6,200 bases of DNA, from contig JAEEML010000160.1 in the NCBI GenBank assembly GCA_016283195.1, positions 1-6,200 of the forward strand, in the 5' to 3' direction. Source of the stretch: Deltaproteobacteria bacterium. Its GTDB lineage: Bacteria; JAEEML01. The notes below the pieces were generated by a model, which had not been told where the DNA came from, did no database searches, and was given only the letters and a program-made list of their open reading frames with translations. Below are positions 1 to 5,684 of this stretch, one piece after another (within the stretch, counting starts at the first letter, position 1; each line of letters begins with the position of its first letter). The position numbers and the translations under genes are program-made.

Positions 1-540
1 GTCATAATCGCCCACGCTATAGCCCTCGCCATACCATGGATTCATGTATGAGACGATGTTTGTTTCCGTGTCGTAGCCGTAAACAACGAGAAAATGGCCG
101 CCGCCGCTTGTCCAGCCCCAGCGAAAGATAAATGGGCGATAAGCAGCTAAATATTTGGCCACATCATTTTGGGAAATTGAGGAGCTTTTACTAAAACTGC
201 TTACTTCGTAAAAATTTAATAAATTAACTATGTTGGTAACGGTATTGGTTTTATTGCAGGAGCAAGTGTCGGCTGAAGAGCTTACTGTATAAGTTGTGGC
301 ACAGGCTGCGCAGCAATTTTCTGTGCCCATGTCATTGTAATGATAGTTGGTGCGGGCTTTTTCCGCCACCTGGCATTGGGAAATATCAAAGCCGTAATAG
401 GTTAGTATTGCATGCGTGGTTGCCGCCCAGCACCATTGATTATGTTCCTGCGTAATTTCCGGCACCGCCAGAAGGTATGATTCGGCTTTAGCTTCTCTTG
501 CCAGCAGCAGGGCAAATATGAGCAAAATTGCCCGTTTCAT
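1..540 (-). CDS. Secreted papain-like cysteine protease (C39/C70-like), C-terminus cut by window edge
   Basis: The gene starts at the ATG at 538-540 and reads 180 codons to the left edge with no stop. Residues 1-19 form a signal peptide (MKR, then a leucine/isoleucine-rich core, then a likely cut after AKA). The papain-like catalytic set is visible: Cys37 in the motif QWCWAA, His149 in GGGHFLVVYGYD, and Asn167 in MNPWYGEG. This combination is typical of bacterial papain-like proteases related to AvrRpt2 (C70) and Peptidase_C39_2. Six further cysteines (56, 76, 77, 80, 93, 95) lie between Cys37 and His149; a CC pair in this region is familiar from the family, and disulfides are likely in the exported protein. 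The start codon overlaps the stop of the upstream lipoprotein gene (ATGA), and an AAGGAG ribosome site lies 8 bases before it. The substrate cannot be told from the sequence. The family call is secure; the exact peptidase family is less so. Confidence 0.88.
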   Translation of the reverse strand, partial: MKRAILLIFALLLAREAKAESYLLAVPEITQEHNQWCWAATTHAILTYYGFDISQCQVAEKARTNYHYNDMGTENCCAACATTYTVSSSADTCSCNKTNTVTNIVNLLNFYEVSSFSKSSSISQNDVAKYLAAYRPFIFRWGWTSGGGHFLVVYGYDTETNIVSYMNPWYGEGYSVGDYD

Positions 541-1232
541 GGCCTAGGCTCCTTGGTTATGGTGCGGGCTTTTTCTCTCAAGGCACTTATGGCAATGGTT
601 TCCGGTAGGGCACTTTTATTGGCCGTAGCTCTCGCGGTTTTTAGCTCCATAACGCGCTCCGAAGGTGAAAGCAAAGCGGATCCCATTGCGCCTATGTAGT
701 CTTCGTTTAAGTCATAACTCCTTAAAATATAAAAATATTTTTTCTTAAAAGCCTTTTCGGCAAGAGGCAGATTTTCTTGCAATTTTTGGGCTAGTTCCAT
801 CGCTCCCAAAGAGACAATTTTTAGCTCGCCGTTTTGTTCTTCCACAGTTATCAAAAGGCGCATCTTGCCGTTTTTTATCAGTGGAACGCGCCAAATATGT
901 TGTTCTATGAGAGAGCTTTCGTCCTCCGTCCCCAGTGCGACCATCGGCCACGGTGTGCCGAGGGCACTTTGCAAAAGGTCGTCTTTATCTTTAAAACCAA
1001 AGCGCCCGATGATGGCCGGCCGCAACTTGGCAGCAAAGTCAGGCCAATTTTTTTGCGTAAAAAGCAAAATTCTCTCCAAAGAAGCGGTATTCAGCTCGGC
1101 GTAGAGCGGCTCTTCCTGCTCTGCTTTGTAAGCCTGTGCGGCCGGGTCCTCTGCCTCTTTGGGCGCTTCACAGGCAGCTAAAAACAGGCAAAACGAGCAG
1201 GTATAAATTGGGCGAATCAGGCGTTTTTTCAT
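537..1232 (-). CDS. Predicted lipoprotein, partner gene of the cysteine protease
   Basis: This 231-residue protein begins with a lipoprotein signal: basic MKKR, a hydrophobic stretch, and a lipobox LAAC with Cys21 as the lipidation site. Glu22 at the +2 position does not match the Asp that causes inner-membrane retention in E. coli, so outer-membrane sorting is plausible, although +2 rules differ between lineages. Residues 22-45 are charged and probably a flexible linker. Residues 48-75 look helical. Residues 112-150 look like strands (WRVPLIKNGKMRLLITV, then a second strand pair) and recall small sensor-like or propeptide-like folds, but I do not recognise a named domain. The tail (195-231) is polar. 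The start has a GAGGTG site close before it and a strong promoter just upstream. The four-base overlap with the protease gene implies coupled translation. A role as chaperone, inhibitor or tether for the protease is inference only. Confidence 0.85.
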   Translation of the reverse strand: MKKRLIRPIYTCSFCLFLAACEAPKEAEDPAAQAYKAEQEEPLYAELNTASLERILLFTQKNWPDFAAKLRPAIIGRFGFKDKDDLLQSALGTPWPMVALGTEDESSLIEQHIWRVPLIKNGKMRLLITVEEQNGELKIVSLGAMELAQKLQENLPLAEKAFKKKYFYILRSYDLNEDYIGAMGSALLSPSERVMELKTARATANKSALPETIAISALREKARTITKEPRP

Positions 1233-1251
1233 CCGGCACCTCGCGCGCGCG

Positions 1252-1280
1252 ATTTTAAACTACTTTGAGCTAATTGTGAA
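1252..1280 (-). promoter_or_regulatory. Sigma-70-like promoter of the lipoprotein-protease operon
   Basis: On the minus strand a -35 box TTCACA (1275-1280) and a -10 box TAAAAT (1252-1257) are separated by exactly 17 bases. Each box differs from consensus at one position. Transcription would begin near 1245, leaving a leader of only about 13 bases that contains the GAGGTG ribosome site. The start site would fall in an alternating CG run (1242-1251). This is the best promoter match in the window. Confidence 0.65.
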
Positions 1281-1346
1281 GGTGAAGAAAGCGGATGAGC
1301 GGCAATAAATTAGTAGTTTTTTGCGCAAACATTTTGCATAAAGGCG

Positions 1347-1751
1347 CTATTCTTCCTCAGTGGCCAGAGCCAATTTGTTAAAGCCATAAGTGCGGGCAAT
1401 ATCGAGTATTTTAATAACTACGCCATGTTTTGCCGTCTCATCGGCTTGAATAATCACCGCTGCTCCCGGGCGCTCGCTCTGGTAAAGAGCAAATTTTTCT
1501 TTGATTTCATCGAGAGAAAACTGCTTTGATTCATGGATGATAGAGCCATCGGCTGCCACCACGATGATGATAGAATCATTAGGCGGCAAAACTTCACCGC
1601 TGGCCGCTTTGGGCAAATCAACTTCAATGCCGGGGTTGCTGGCAAAGGTGGTGGTTAAAACAAAAAAGATTAAGAGCAGAAAAACCACATCCAAAAGAGG
1701 TGTCATGTCCAGGCTTAGTGAGCTATTTTTTCCTTGTTCACCGATATTCAT
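1347..1751 (-). CDS. exbD: ExbD/TolR-family biopolymer transport protein
   Basis: The product is a 134-residue subunit of an ExbB-ExbD type inner-membrane proton channel that passes proton-motive-force energy to a periplasmic partner. It has a short cytoplasmic N-terminus, the hallmark MTPLLDVVFLLLIFF with Asp21 (equivalent to the essential membrane Asp of E. coli ExbD/TolR), one helix at about 18-36, and a periplasmic domain (about 40-130). Length is close to E. coli ExbD (141). I chose the ATG at 1749-1751: it follows the exbB stop by one base, has AGAGG seven bases before it, and gives the normal family N-terminus. An in-frame ATG at 1812-1814 would add 21 residues that merely read through the end of exbB. 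ExbD and TolR cannot be separated without the energised partner, and none is visible. The gene ends with a TAG at 1347-1349. Confidence 0.92.
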   Translation of the reverse strand: MNIGEQGKNSSLSLDMTPLLDVVFLLLIFFVLTTTFASNPGIEVDLPKAASGEVLPPNDSIIIVVAADGSIIHESKQFSLDEIKEKFALYQSERPGAAVIIQADETAKHGVVIKILDIARTYGFNKLALATEEE

Positions 1752-1752
1752 C

Positions 1753-2373
1753 TTAGGCCTCTTTAGCTTGGCCGTGCTTAATAAAATCAATGGCGTTTCT
1801 AAGATAATTTTCAATAGCCAGAGTGTGTTTGGAGAGGCGCACTGTTAAATATTTGTGCGCGAGAAAAGAAGGAATAGCCACCACCAAACCGGCTGCCGTA
1901 GTGATGAGCGCCTCCCAAATGCCGCCGGCCAAAACGGTTGGGTCGCCAACACCCATGACCTCTATGCGTTGAAAGACTTTAATCATACCAAAGACAGTGC
2001 CCAAAAGGCCGAGGAGCGGGGAGACAGTGGCTACAGCACTGATAGCTTCCAAATCGCGGCTCAGATCGGCAACTTCCTGGCGACCTTTCTCTTCTAAAAC
2101 CACTTCCAGGTCATCTATTTCCCCGGTTTTGGCTTTAAGAGCCGCGACAGCTAAAATGCGCGCTAAAGGAGTGCGGTTTTCTTCGCACAAAAGCAGAGCG
2201 GCTTCAAAATCGCCGCTTTGGAAAAGCGCGAGCACTTTTGCGGCAAAGCCTGGCGGGCAGATGCGCCGCTCGGTGAGGCTCCAGAGGCGCTCAAAAAAAA
2301 CAGTCATGGAAACAACGGAGGCAAGGCCCAAAATAACAATAAGTACGCCGCCTTTTTGCAAAATCTCAATCAT
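1753..2373 (-). CDS. exbB: MotA/TolQ/ExbB-family proton channel protein
   Basis: This 206-residue protein is the multi-spanning subunit of the ExbB-ExbD/TolQ-TolR proton channel. Helix 1 is at about 8-27, followed by a cytoplasmic helical region (about 30-110). Helices 2 and 3 (about 112-135 and 150-172) carry the family signatures SPLLGLLGTVFGM and GGIWEALITTAAGLVVAIP. Thr126, Glu154 and Thr159 match the polar channel residues Thr148, Glu176 and Thr181 of E. coli ExbB. The loop between helices 2 and 3 (VMGVGDPTVLAGG) is usual for the family. It is shorter than E. coli ExbB (244) and lacks the long N-terminal extension. It is the first gene of a tight two-gene operon with exbD. A purine-rich site (GGATAGG) lies about six bases before the ATG. 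The partner system is unknown because tonB, tolA, tolB and pal are absent from the window. Confidence 0.92.
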   Translation of the reverse strand: MIEILQKGGVLIVILGLASVVSMTVFFERLWSLTERRICPPGFAAKVLALFQSGDFEAALLLCEENRTPLARILAVAALKAKTGEIDDLEVVLEEKGRQEVADLSRDLEAISAVATVSPLLGLLGTVFGMIKVFQRIEVMGVGDPTVLAGGIWEALITTAAGLVVAIPSFLAHKYLTVRLSKHTLAIENYLRNAIDFIKHGQAKEA

Positions 2374-2439
2374 AAGTTACCTATCCTAAAAATATTTGGC
2401 CGCCTTTTTGCAGCTCCATAGCCATATAACAGATTTTTT

Positions 2440-2468
2440 TTGATAGTAATCCATATTTTATTTGCCAA
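2440..2468 (-). promoter_or_regulatory. Possible promoter of the exbB-exbD operon with an overlapping palindrome
   Basis: On the minus strand TTGGCA (2463-2468) and TATCAA (2440-2445) are 17 bases apart, which would give a leader of about 60 bases. The -35 box lies inside the palindrome ATTTGCCAAAT (2460-2470, perfect 5-base arms around one base), a plausible operator. The -10 box matches consensus at only four of six positions, so this is a moderate call. Confidence 0.4.
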
Positions 2469-2541
2469 ATTGCTAATTCGGCGTTGCCAGCGGGCGTTTC
2501 TTGCGCTACTTTCAGAAGAAGCAACATCTTAGGAGTTTGCT

Positions 2542-2751
2542 ATGCGTGGTGACAAAAGAAAGCAAAGCCTTTATTTTCCTGAAGAAATGTTAGCCGAAAT
2601 TCAAGAAGAAGCCTATAGACAGGACCGCTCGCTCTCTTGGATTGTCCAGCAGGCCTGGAAGATAGCGCGGGCTGAATTAAAGCGCTATCCTTCGGTTAAC
2701 GACCCATCTGATGAAGACAACGATGATTGGCGCGGCAGAGTCGAAGACTAG
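2542..2751 (+). CDS. Small ribbon-helix-helix protein (TIGR04563-like)
   Basis: The product is 69 residues. A basic N-terminus (MRGDKRK) leads into a short strand, QSLYFPEEM (8-16). Two helices follow (about 13-26 and 30-45), including DRSLSWIVQQAWKIARAE. This is the strand-helix-helix layout of MetJ/Arc/CopG DNA-binding dimers, and the wording KRKQSLYFPEEM...QDRSLSW closely resembles a small family I know as TIGR04563, which I associate with Myxococcota and related former Deltaproteobacteria. The C-terminus (51-69) is strongly acidic. The start is supported by AGGAG at 2531-2535, six bases before the ATG. The gene is divergent from exbB, 168 bases away, and its 3' end overlaps the PHP gene in another frame. 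It may be a local repressor of either neighbour, or an antitoxin-like protein without a visible toxin; its DNA target is unknown. Confidence 0.85.
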   Translation: MRGDKRKQSLYFPEEMLAEIQEEAYRQDRSLSWIVQQAWKIARAELKRYPSVNDPSDEDNDDWRGRVED

Positions 2752-3595
2752 TTATCCGGGCGATCTTCACTTGCACAGCCTGGCATCCGACGGCCTCTTG
2801 GCACCGGCTGCGGTGGTGGATTTGTGTCAAAAACGAGGGCTCTCTTTTCTGGCTCTCACCGACCACGACACCCTGTCCGGTCTCAAGGAGGCAGCCGGCG
2901 CTGCCCAAAAGAATGGTCAGCATTTTTTGTATGGCGTTGAGCTTTCATGTGAGCTTAAGCGCCAAGGAAAAGAGCCGCTAAAAGTGCATATTTTGGGCTA
3001 TTTCCCGGCTTTCCCAGCCGGCGAGCTCGCTCAAAAACTCTCTGGCCTTTTAGCTATGCGCCTTAGTAGAGCCCGTGAGATGGCTGCTCGTCTGGCCGCC
3101 ATCGGCTGCCAGATAGATATTGAGGCTATTTTAAATGCGCGGCGCGGTGGTCATATCGGCCGGCCGCACCTGGCCGCCGCTATGGTAGAAGCCGGTTATG
3201 TTACCAGTATTGATGAGGCTTTTAAGCGCTATTTGGGTAATAGCCAGCCGGCTTATGTGCCTTATGAAAAGCCGCTTGATACCTATAAAGCTATTGAGCT
3301 CATCGCCGTAGCTAAGGGCAAATCTATTATTGCCCACCCCGGTGAATATGGCCCGGAGGCTATAGATGATGATCTGCCTATGCTCAAGGAAGCCGGGCTT
3401 TTTGGCATTGAATGCACCCATCCCAGTAATGCTAAAAAAGTGGAAAATCATTACCGTTTATTGTGCCGGAAGCTAAATCTTTTGCCCACCGGCGGTTCCG
3501 ATTTCCACGGCACCTCCCGCCATGGGGCATTGCCGGGAACTTATGGGGTTTTGGCGGAAGTTTTTGCCGAATTAGTTGGAGAAGGCGCTTATTAA
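2711..3595 (+). CDS. PHP-domain metal-dependent phosphoesterase (YciV/RNase AM-like)
   Basis: This 294-residue protein is almost the length of E. coli YciV (RNase AM, about 293). Known relatives hydrolyse 3',5'-nucleotide bisphosphates or trim RNA 5' ends. All PHP metal motifs are present: DLHLHS (His20, His22) with Asp27, LTDHDT (Asp51, His52), GVELSCE (Glu76), HILGY (His92), GRPHLA (His152), IIAHPG (His208) and GGSDFHG (Asp263, His265). A helical insertion at about 100-185, holding RPHLA and the FKRYLG...YVP stretch, is typical of this subgroup. The protein should be cytoplasmic. Two in-frame ATGs are possible, at 2711 and 2723, and neither has a clear ribosome site. Both overlap the RHH gene (by 41 or 29 bases), so translation probably depends on ribosomes finishing that gene. 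Substrate choice between nucleotide bisphosphate and RNA cannot be decided from sequence alone. Confidence 0.92.
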   Translation: MKTTMIGAAESKTSYPGDLHLHSLASDGLLAPAAVVDLCQKRGLSFLALTDHDTLSGLKEAAGAAQKNGQHFLYGVELSCELKRQGKEPLKVHILGYFPAFPAGELAQKLSGLLAMRLSRAREMAARLAAIGCQIDIEAILNARRGGHIGRPHLAAAMVEAGYVTSIDEAFKRYLGNSQPAYVPYEKPLDTYKAIELIAVAKGKSIIAHPGEYGPEAIDDDLPMLKEAGLFGIECTHPSNAKKVENHYRLLCRKLNLLPTGGSDFHGTSRHGALPGTYGVLAEVFAELVGEGAY

Positions 3596-3616
3596 TATTA
3601 AGGCTGCTGTTGGCCG

Positions 3617-3636
3617 ATGCTTATTAGCGTTTTTTT
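3617..3636 (+). terminator. Weak hairpin plus T-run after the PHP gene
   Basis: ATGCT (3617-3621) can pair with AGCGT (3626-3630), with one G-T wobble, around the loop TATT. A run of seven Ts (3630-3636) follows. It lies 21 bases after the PHP stop and overlaps the 3' end of the convergent gene. The stem is short, so this is only a possible intrinsic terminator. Confidence 0.3.
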
Positions 3637-5465
3637 CCGCTCTTTTTGGCCGGCGCTTTTTTAGAATTTGATTTTTTTGAAGACGTTTTTTTGGCACTGG
3701 ATTTTTTGGCCGGTGCTTTCTGGTGCTTGGTACTCTTTACGGCTTTGGTACTTCCGGCTTTATTAGCTTCCGCCTTGTCGTTTTCTGCTGCCGGTTCTTC
3801 GGCGGTTTCGGCCTCGTCTTCTTTGGCTTCTTCAGAATCGTTTTCCTCTTCGGAAATGTCGCTTGAGCTATCCTCTACCGGTTCTTCTTCTTTGGCCACA
3901 ACCGGTTGGGGGGCTTTTTCTTCCGGGCATTTATTCACACAGTCGTTGTAAAGGTGCTCGCAAGTTTGTTCGCATCTTTTGGGGCTATTATTGTTTTTGC
4001 ACTGCGCTCGGCATTGATTTAGCTGTATATCGGCGCGGTAAATGCAGTTTTTGTGCGTATCATCGACATCCATGGCCGAACAGCCGATAAAAGTCTTGGG
4101 CGCCGTGGCAGCCGCGAGCTTATCTTCCAAATCATTATTGCTCGAGCTGCTGCTTTGCCACAAGCAGCCGAGAATTACGGCGATAACGGCAAAAACTACG
4201 GCCAATATCAAAGGTGTTTTGCTGCCGGAAGCAGCGGGAGCGGTAGCCGCCAGCATATCTCCGGGTATGGTCATTTGCACAGTGCGCACTGTAGAGAGGT
4301 CGATATCAGCGCTTGGACCTTTGGCATCGTGGCCGCTTGCAGGGGGTATATTTTCTTCATGCTCGGCTACCGGCGACGGAGCGGCCGGACTTTGGGGCTC
4401 TGTCGCAGTTTCGGCTTCTGCTGTAGTGTCTGTTTCGGTATTTTTTACTTCGCCGGCGGGCTCAGTATCCTCAGCAGCCATAATATCAGCTACCGATATG
4501 GGGCTCTCGTTGGGCTTTATTTCCTCATCATCATGTGAGATATCTATTGGCAACTCAGCTATTTCCGGCTCAGTGGCTCTGGGTTCATCGGCCGGCTCCG
4601 GTTTGGCAATGTTTGATTCGGCAACTTCCGGCTCAGCAATTTCCGGCTCAATTGCCGATTCTGAGCTTTCTTCGGCTTTATTTTCAGTCGCAGCAACTTC
4701 CGGTTCAATTGCCGCTTCAGGCGCTTCGGCTACTTCTGTTTCTCCGGCTTTTGGCTCATCAATTACTATATCGGGTACCGGGACCATATTGGTAGCTATA
4801 GCCGCTTCCCGCGCGGCGTCAATATCTTCGTCTTTAAGGCTGGCTAAGTCGGCAGCAATAGATGAAACGGGAATTTGCACAGTCGGCGCGCCGATGTCAT
4901 TATCCATATCGTCATCATCAGCGCTTTCATTGGCCAGTTCGGCCTCTGCTTCGGCCGCCAGGCTCGCTAAATCAATGCCCAAACCGCCATCAATAATGGT
5001 TCTCTCGCTGTCCGGGTCGCTATTTAGCTCTTCTATAGGTTCTTCTTCCAGGTTTTCGGTCCCGGCAAAAAGGTCCATATTTAGTGAAGAATCGTTGCTA
5101 ACCTGACTTTCTGGCGCACTAGGCGGGAGCACTTCCGGCGGAACAGTAGGAATATCAGCCTGGGAATCAAAAGGCTGATTATCCAGTGCCGAGCTGATAG
5201 CCGCCCCAGTAGAGGCCAGAATATCCTGGGCAATATTAAAGCCGGTGCCATCAGGTATTGTAGGAGTTTCTTTGAGATCATCAGCCGGCGGAGTAACTGC
5301 GCTGTCGGAATAATCGACAGTGGCGGTTTCGAGCGGTGCCGCCACGCTGCGCGGCTTTTCAGCCGGAGTTTCCGTCCTCTTGGTGTTACTTAAGAGTTGG
5401 TCGAAGTCGGCGCCTAAAATAGCCGATAAATCAGTGGAAACAGATTTCCTGGGCGAGTCGCTCAT
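3624..5465 (-). CDS. Large acidic single-pass membrane protein with CxxxC cluster and lysine-rich tail
   Basis: I do not recognise this 613-residue protein. Residues 1-415 are low complexity, rich in Glu, Asp, Ala, Pro, Ser and Thr, and probably disordered, with EPE-type repeats around 262-305. One hydrophobic helix (about 417-437, TPLILAVVFAVIAVILGCLW) follows. Beyond it are eight cysteines (462, 474, 485, 489, 498, 502, 509, 513), the last six as three CxxxC pairs in predicted helices. Then come a Glu-rich segment (about 525-570) and a Lys/Ala/Ser tail (about 574-613) containing KAPAKKS twice, like histone H1 or AlgP tails. The cysteines suggest the C-terminal part faces the periplasm, though the basic tail then runs against the positive-inside rule. 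The start at 5463-5465 has GGGGG five bases before it; in-frame ATGs at 5477 and 5504 lack a good site. A structural, scaffold or surface role is possible but unproven. Confidence 0.8.
   Translation of the reverse strand: MSDSPRKSVSTDLSAILGADFDQLLSNTKRTETPAEKPRSVAAPLETATVDYSDSAVTPPADDLKETPTIPDGTGFNIAQDILASTGAAISSALDNQPFDSQADIPTVPPEVLPPSAPESQVSNDSSLNMDLFAGTENLEEEPIEELNSDPDSERTIIDGGLGIDLASLAAEAEAELANESADDDDMDNDIGAPTVQIPVSSIAADLASLKDEDIDAAREAAIATNMVPVPDIVIDEPKAGETEVAEAPEAAIEPEVAATENKAEESSESAIEPEIAEPEVAESNIAKPEPADEPRATEPEIAELPIDISHDDEEIKPNESPISVADIMAAEDTEPAGEVKNTETDTTAEAETATEPQSPAAPSPVAEHEENIPPASGHDAKGPSADIDLSTVRTVQMTIPGDMLAATAPAASGSKTPLILAVVFAVIAVILGCLWQSSSSSNNDLEDKLAAATAPKTFIGCSAMDVDDTHKNCIYRADIQLNQCRAQCKNNNSPKRCEQTCEHLYNDCVNKCPEEKAPQPVVAKEEEPVEDSSSDISEEENDSEEAKEDEAETAEEPAAENDKAEANKAGSTKAVKSTKHQKAPAKKSSAKKTSSKKSNSKKAPAKKSGKKR
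4621..4650. repeat. Two tandem 15-base units inside the acidic protein gene
   Basis: GCAACTTCCGGCTCA (4621-4635) is followed directly by GCAATTTCCGGCTCA (4636-4650), identical at 14 of 15 positions. Related copies lie near 4561 and 4692. On the coding (minus) strand they give EPEIA and EPEVA units, so the repeat keeps frame and could expand or contract five residues at a time. Confidence 0.7.
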
Positions 5466-5487
5466 TTTTTCCCCCATCACAGCAAAG

Positions 5488-5503
5488 TGCCCAAAAAAGG
5501 GCA
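5488..5503. promoter_or_regulatory. Short inverted repeat upstream of the acidic membrane protein
   Basis: TGCCC (5488-5492) and GGGCA (5499-5503) form a perfect five-base inverted repeat around six As. It sits between the possible promoter and the start of the acidic protein gene. It could be an operator or a small hairpin in the leader. It is short enough to arise by chance. Confidence 0.25.
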
Positions 5504-5508
5504 TACAA

Positions 5509-5537
5509 AATATCTAATTATCAGTTACTTGCGGCAA
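5509..5537 (-). promoter_or_regulatory. Possible promoter of the acidic membrane protein gene
   Basis: On the minus strand TTGCCG (5532-5537) and GATATT (5509-5514) are 17 bases apart, each matching consensus at four of six positions. The long A/T tract (5542-5559) lies just upstream and could act as an UP element. The leader would be about 37 bases long. This is a weak call, favoured by spacing and position. Confidence 0.3.
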
Positions 5538-5558
5538 TAGCAAAAAAAAATAAAAAAA

Positions 5559-5684
5559 ATGCTTGCCAAGAACTCCAAGGTGTGTAAACTGGAAAATGTT
5601 CTTGCTGTGCTCTGGGAGAAATTGCACGGCCTGAATATCGCAGAAATAGTTAAGCTGTCTGATTGCCAGGGGACGCCTCATTAG
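5559..5684 (+). CDS. Possible 41-residue small ORF in the fic leader
   Basis: An open frame of 41 codons runs from the ATG at 5559-5561 to the TAG at 5682-5684. Its product is mixed polar and hydrophobic, beginning MLAKNSKVCKLENVLAV, with a helix-like middle and the stretch LNIAEIVKLSD, vaguely like part of a helix-turn-helix. The stop overlaps the AGAGGTG ribosome site of the Fic gene, an arrangement that would allow coupling. Against it, the ATG follows an A-only tract with no Shine-Dalgarno sequence, and a competing promoter (5563-5590) lies inside it. I do not recognise the product, and it may be a chance frame or a remnant of a longer gene. Confidence 0.25.
   Translation: MLAKNSKVCKLENVLAVLWEKLHGLNIAEIVKLSDCQGTPH
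5563..5590 (+). promoter_or_regulatory. Possible promoter of the fic gene with an upstream A/T tract
   Basis: TTGCCA (5563-5568) and TAAACT (5585-5590) are 16 bases apart, matching consensus at five and four of six positions. Directly upstream is A9-T-A8 (5542-5559), a good candidate UP element or intrinsic bend. The leader would be about 97 bases. If this promoter is used, the small ORF starting at 5559 is not fully transcribed from it. Confidence 0.4.

Noticed and set aside
834-1181. A 115-codon plus-strand frame opposite the lipoprotein gene
   Set aside because: No ribosome site and no recognisable domain; the opposite strand has a lipobox, a promoter, and a stop/start overlap with the protease gene.
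1325-1337. Hairpin GCAAA-CAT-TTTGC between exbD and the lipoprotein gene, considered as the exbD terminator
   Set aside because: On the minus strand it is followed by A-rich rather than T-rich sequence, and the stem is only five base pairs, so it does not fit an intrinsic terminator for either strand.
1752-1814. A 21-residue N-terminal extension of ExbD
   Set aside because: It lies entirely within the end of exbB, has no ribosome site, and is absent from the normal ExbD N-terminus; the start at 1751 has AGAGG and the usual family beginning.
3131-3451. A 106-codon minus-strand frame inside the PHP gene
   Set aside because: The plus strand encodes conserved PHP metal motifs through this stretch; the antisense frame has no ribosome site or domain.
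4042-5106. A 354-codon open frame on the plus strand, Ser/Ala-rich
   Set aside because: It is the antisense of the low-complexity Glu/Ala/Asp-rich gene; biased codons there suppress stops in the opposite frame. Its product is a monotonous Ser/Ala/Ile mirror with no domain, and the opposite strand has a convincing helix and cysteine pattern.
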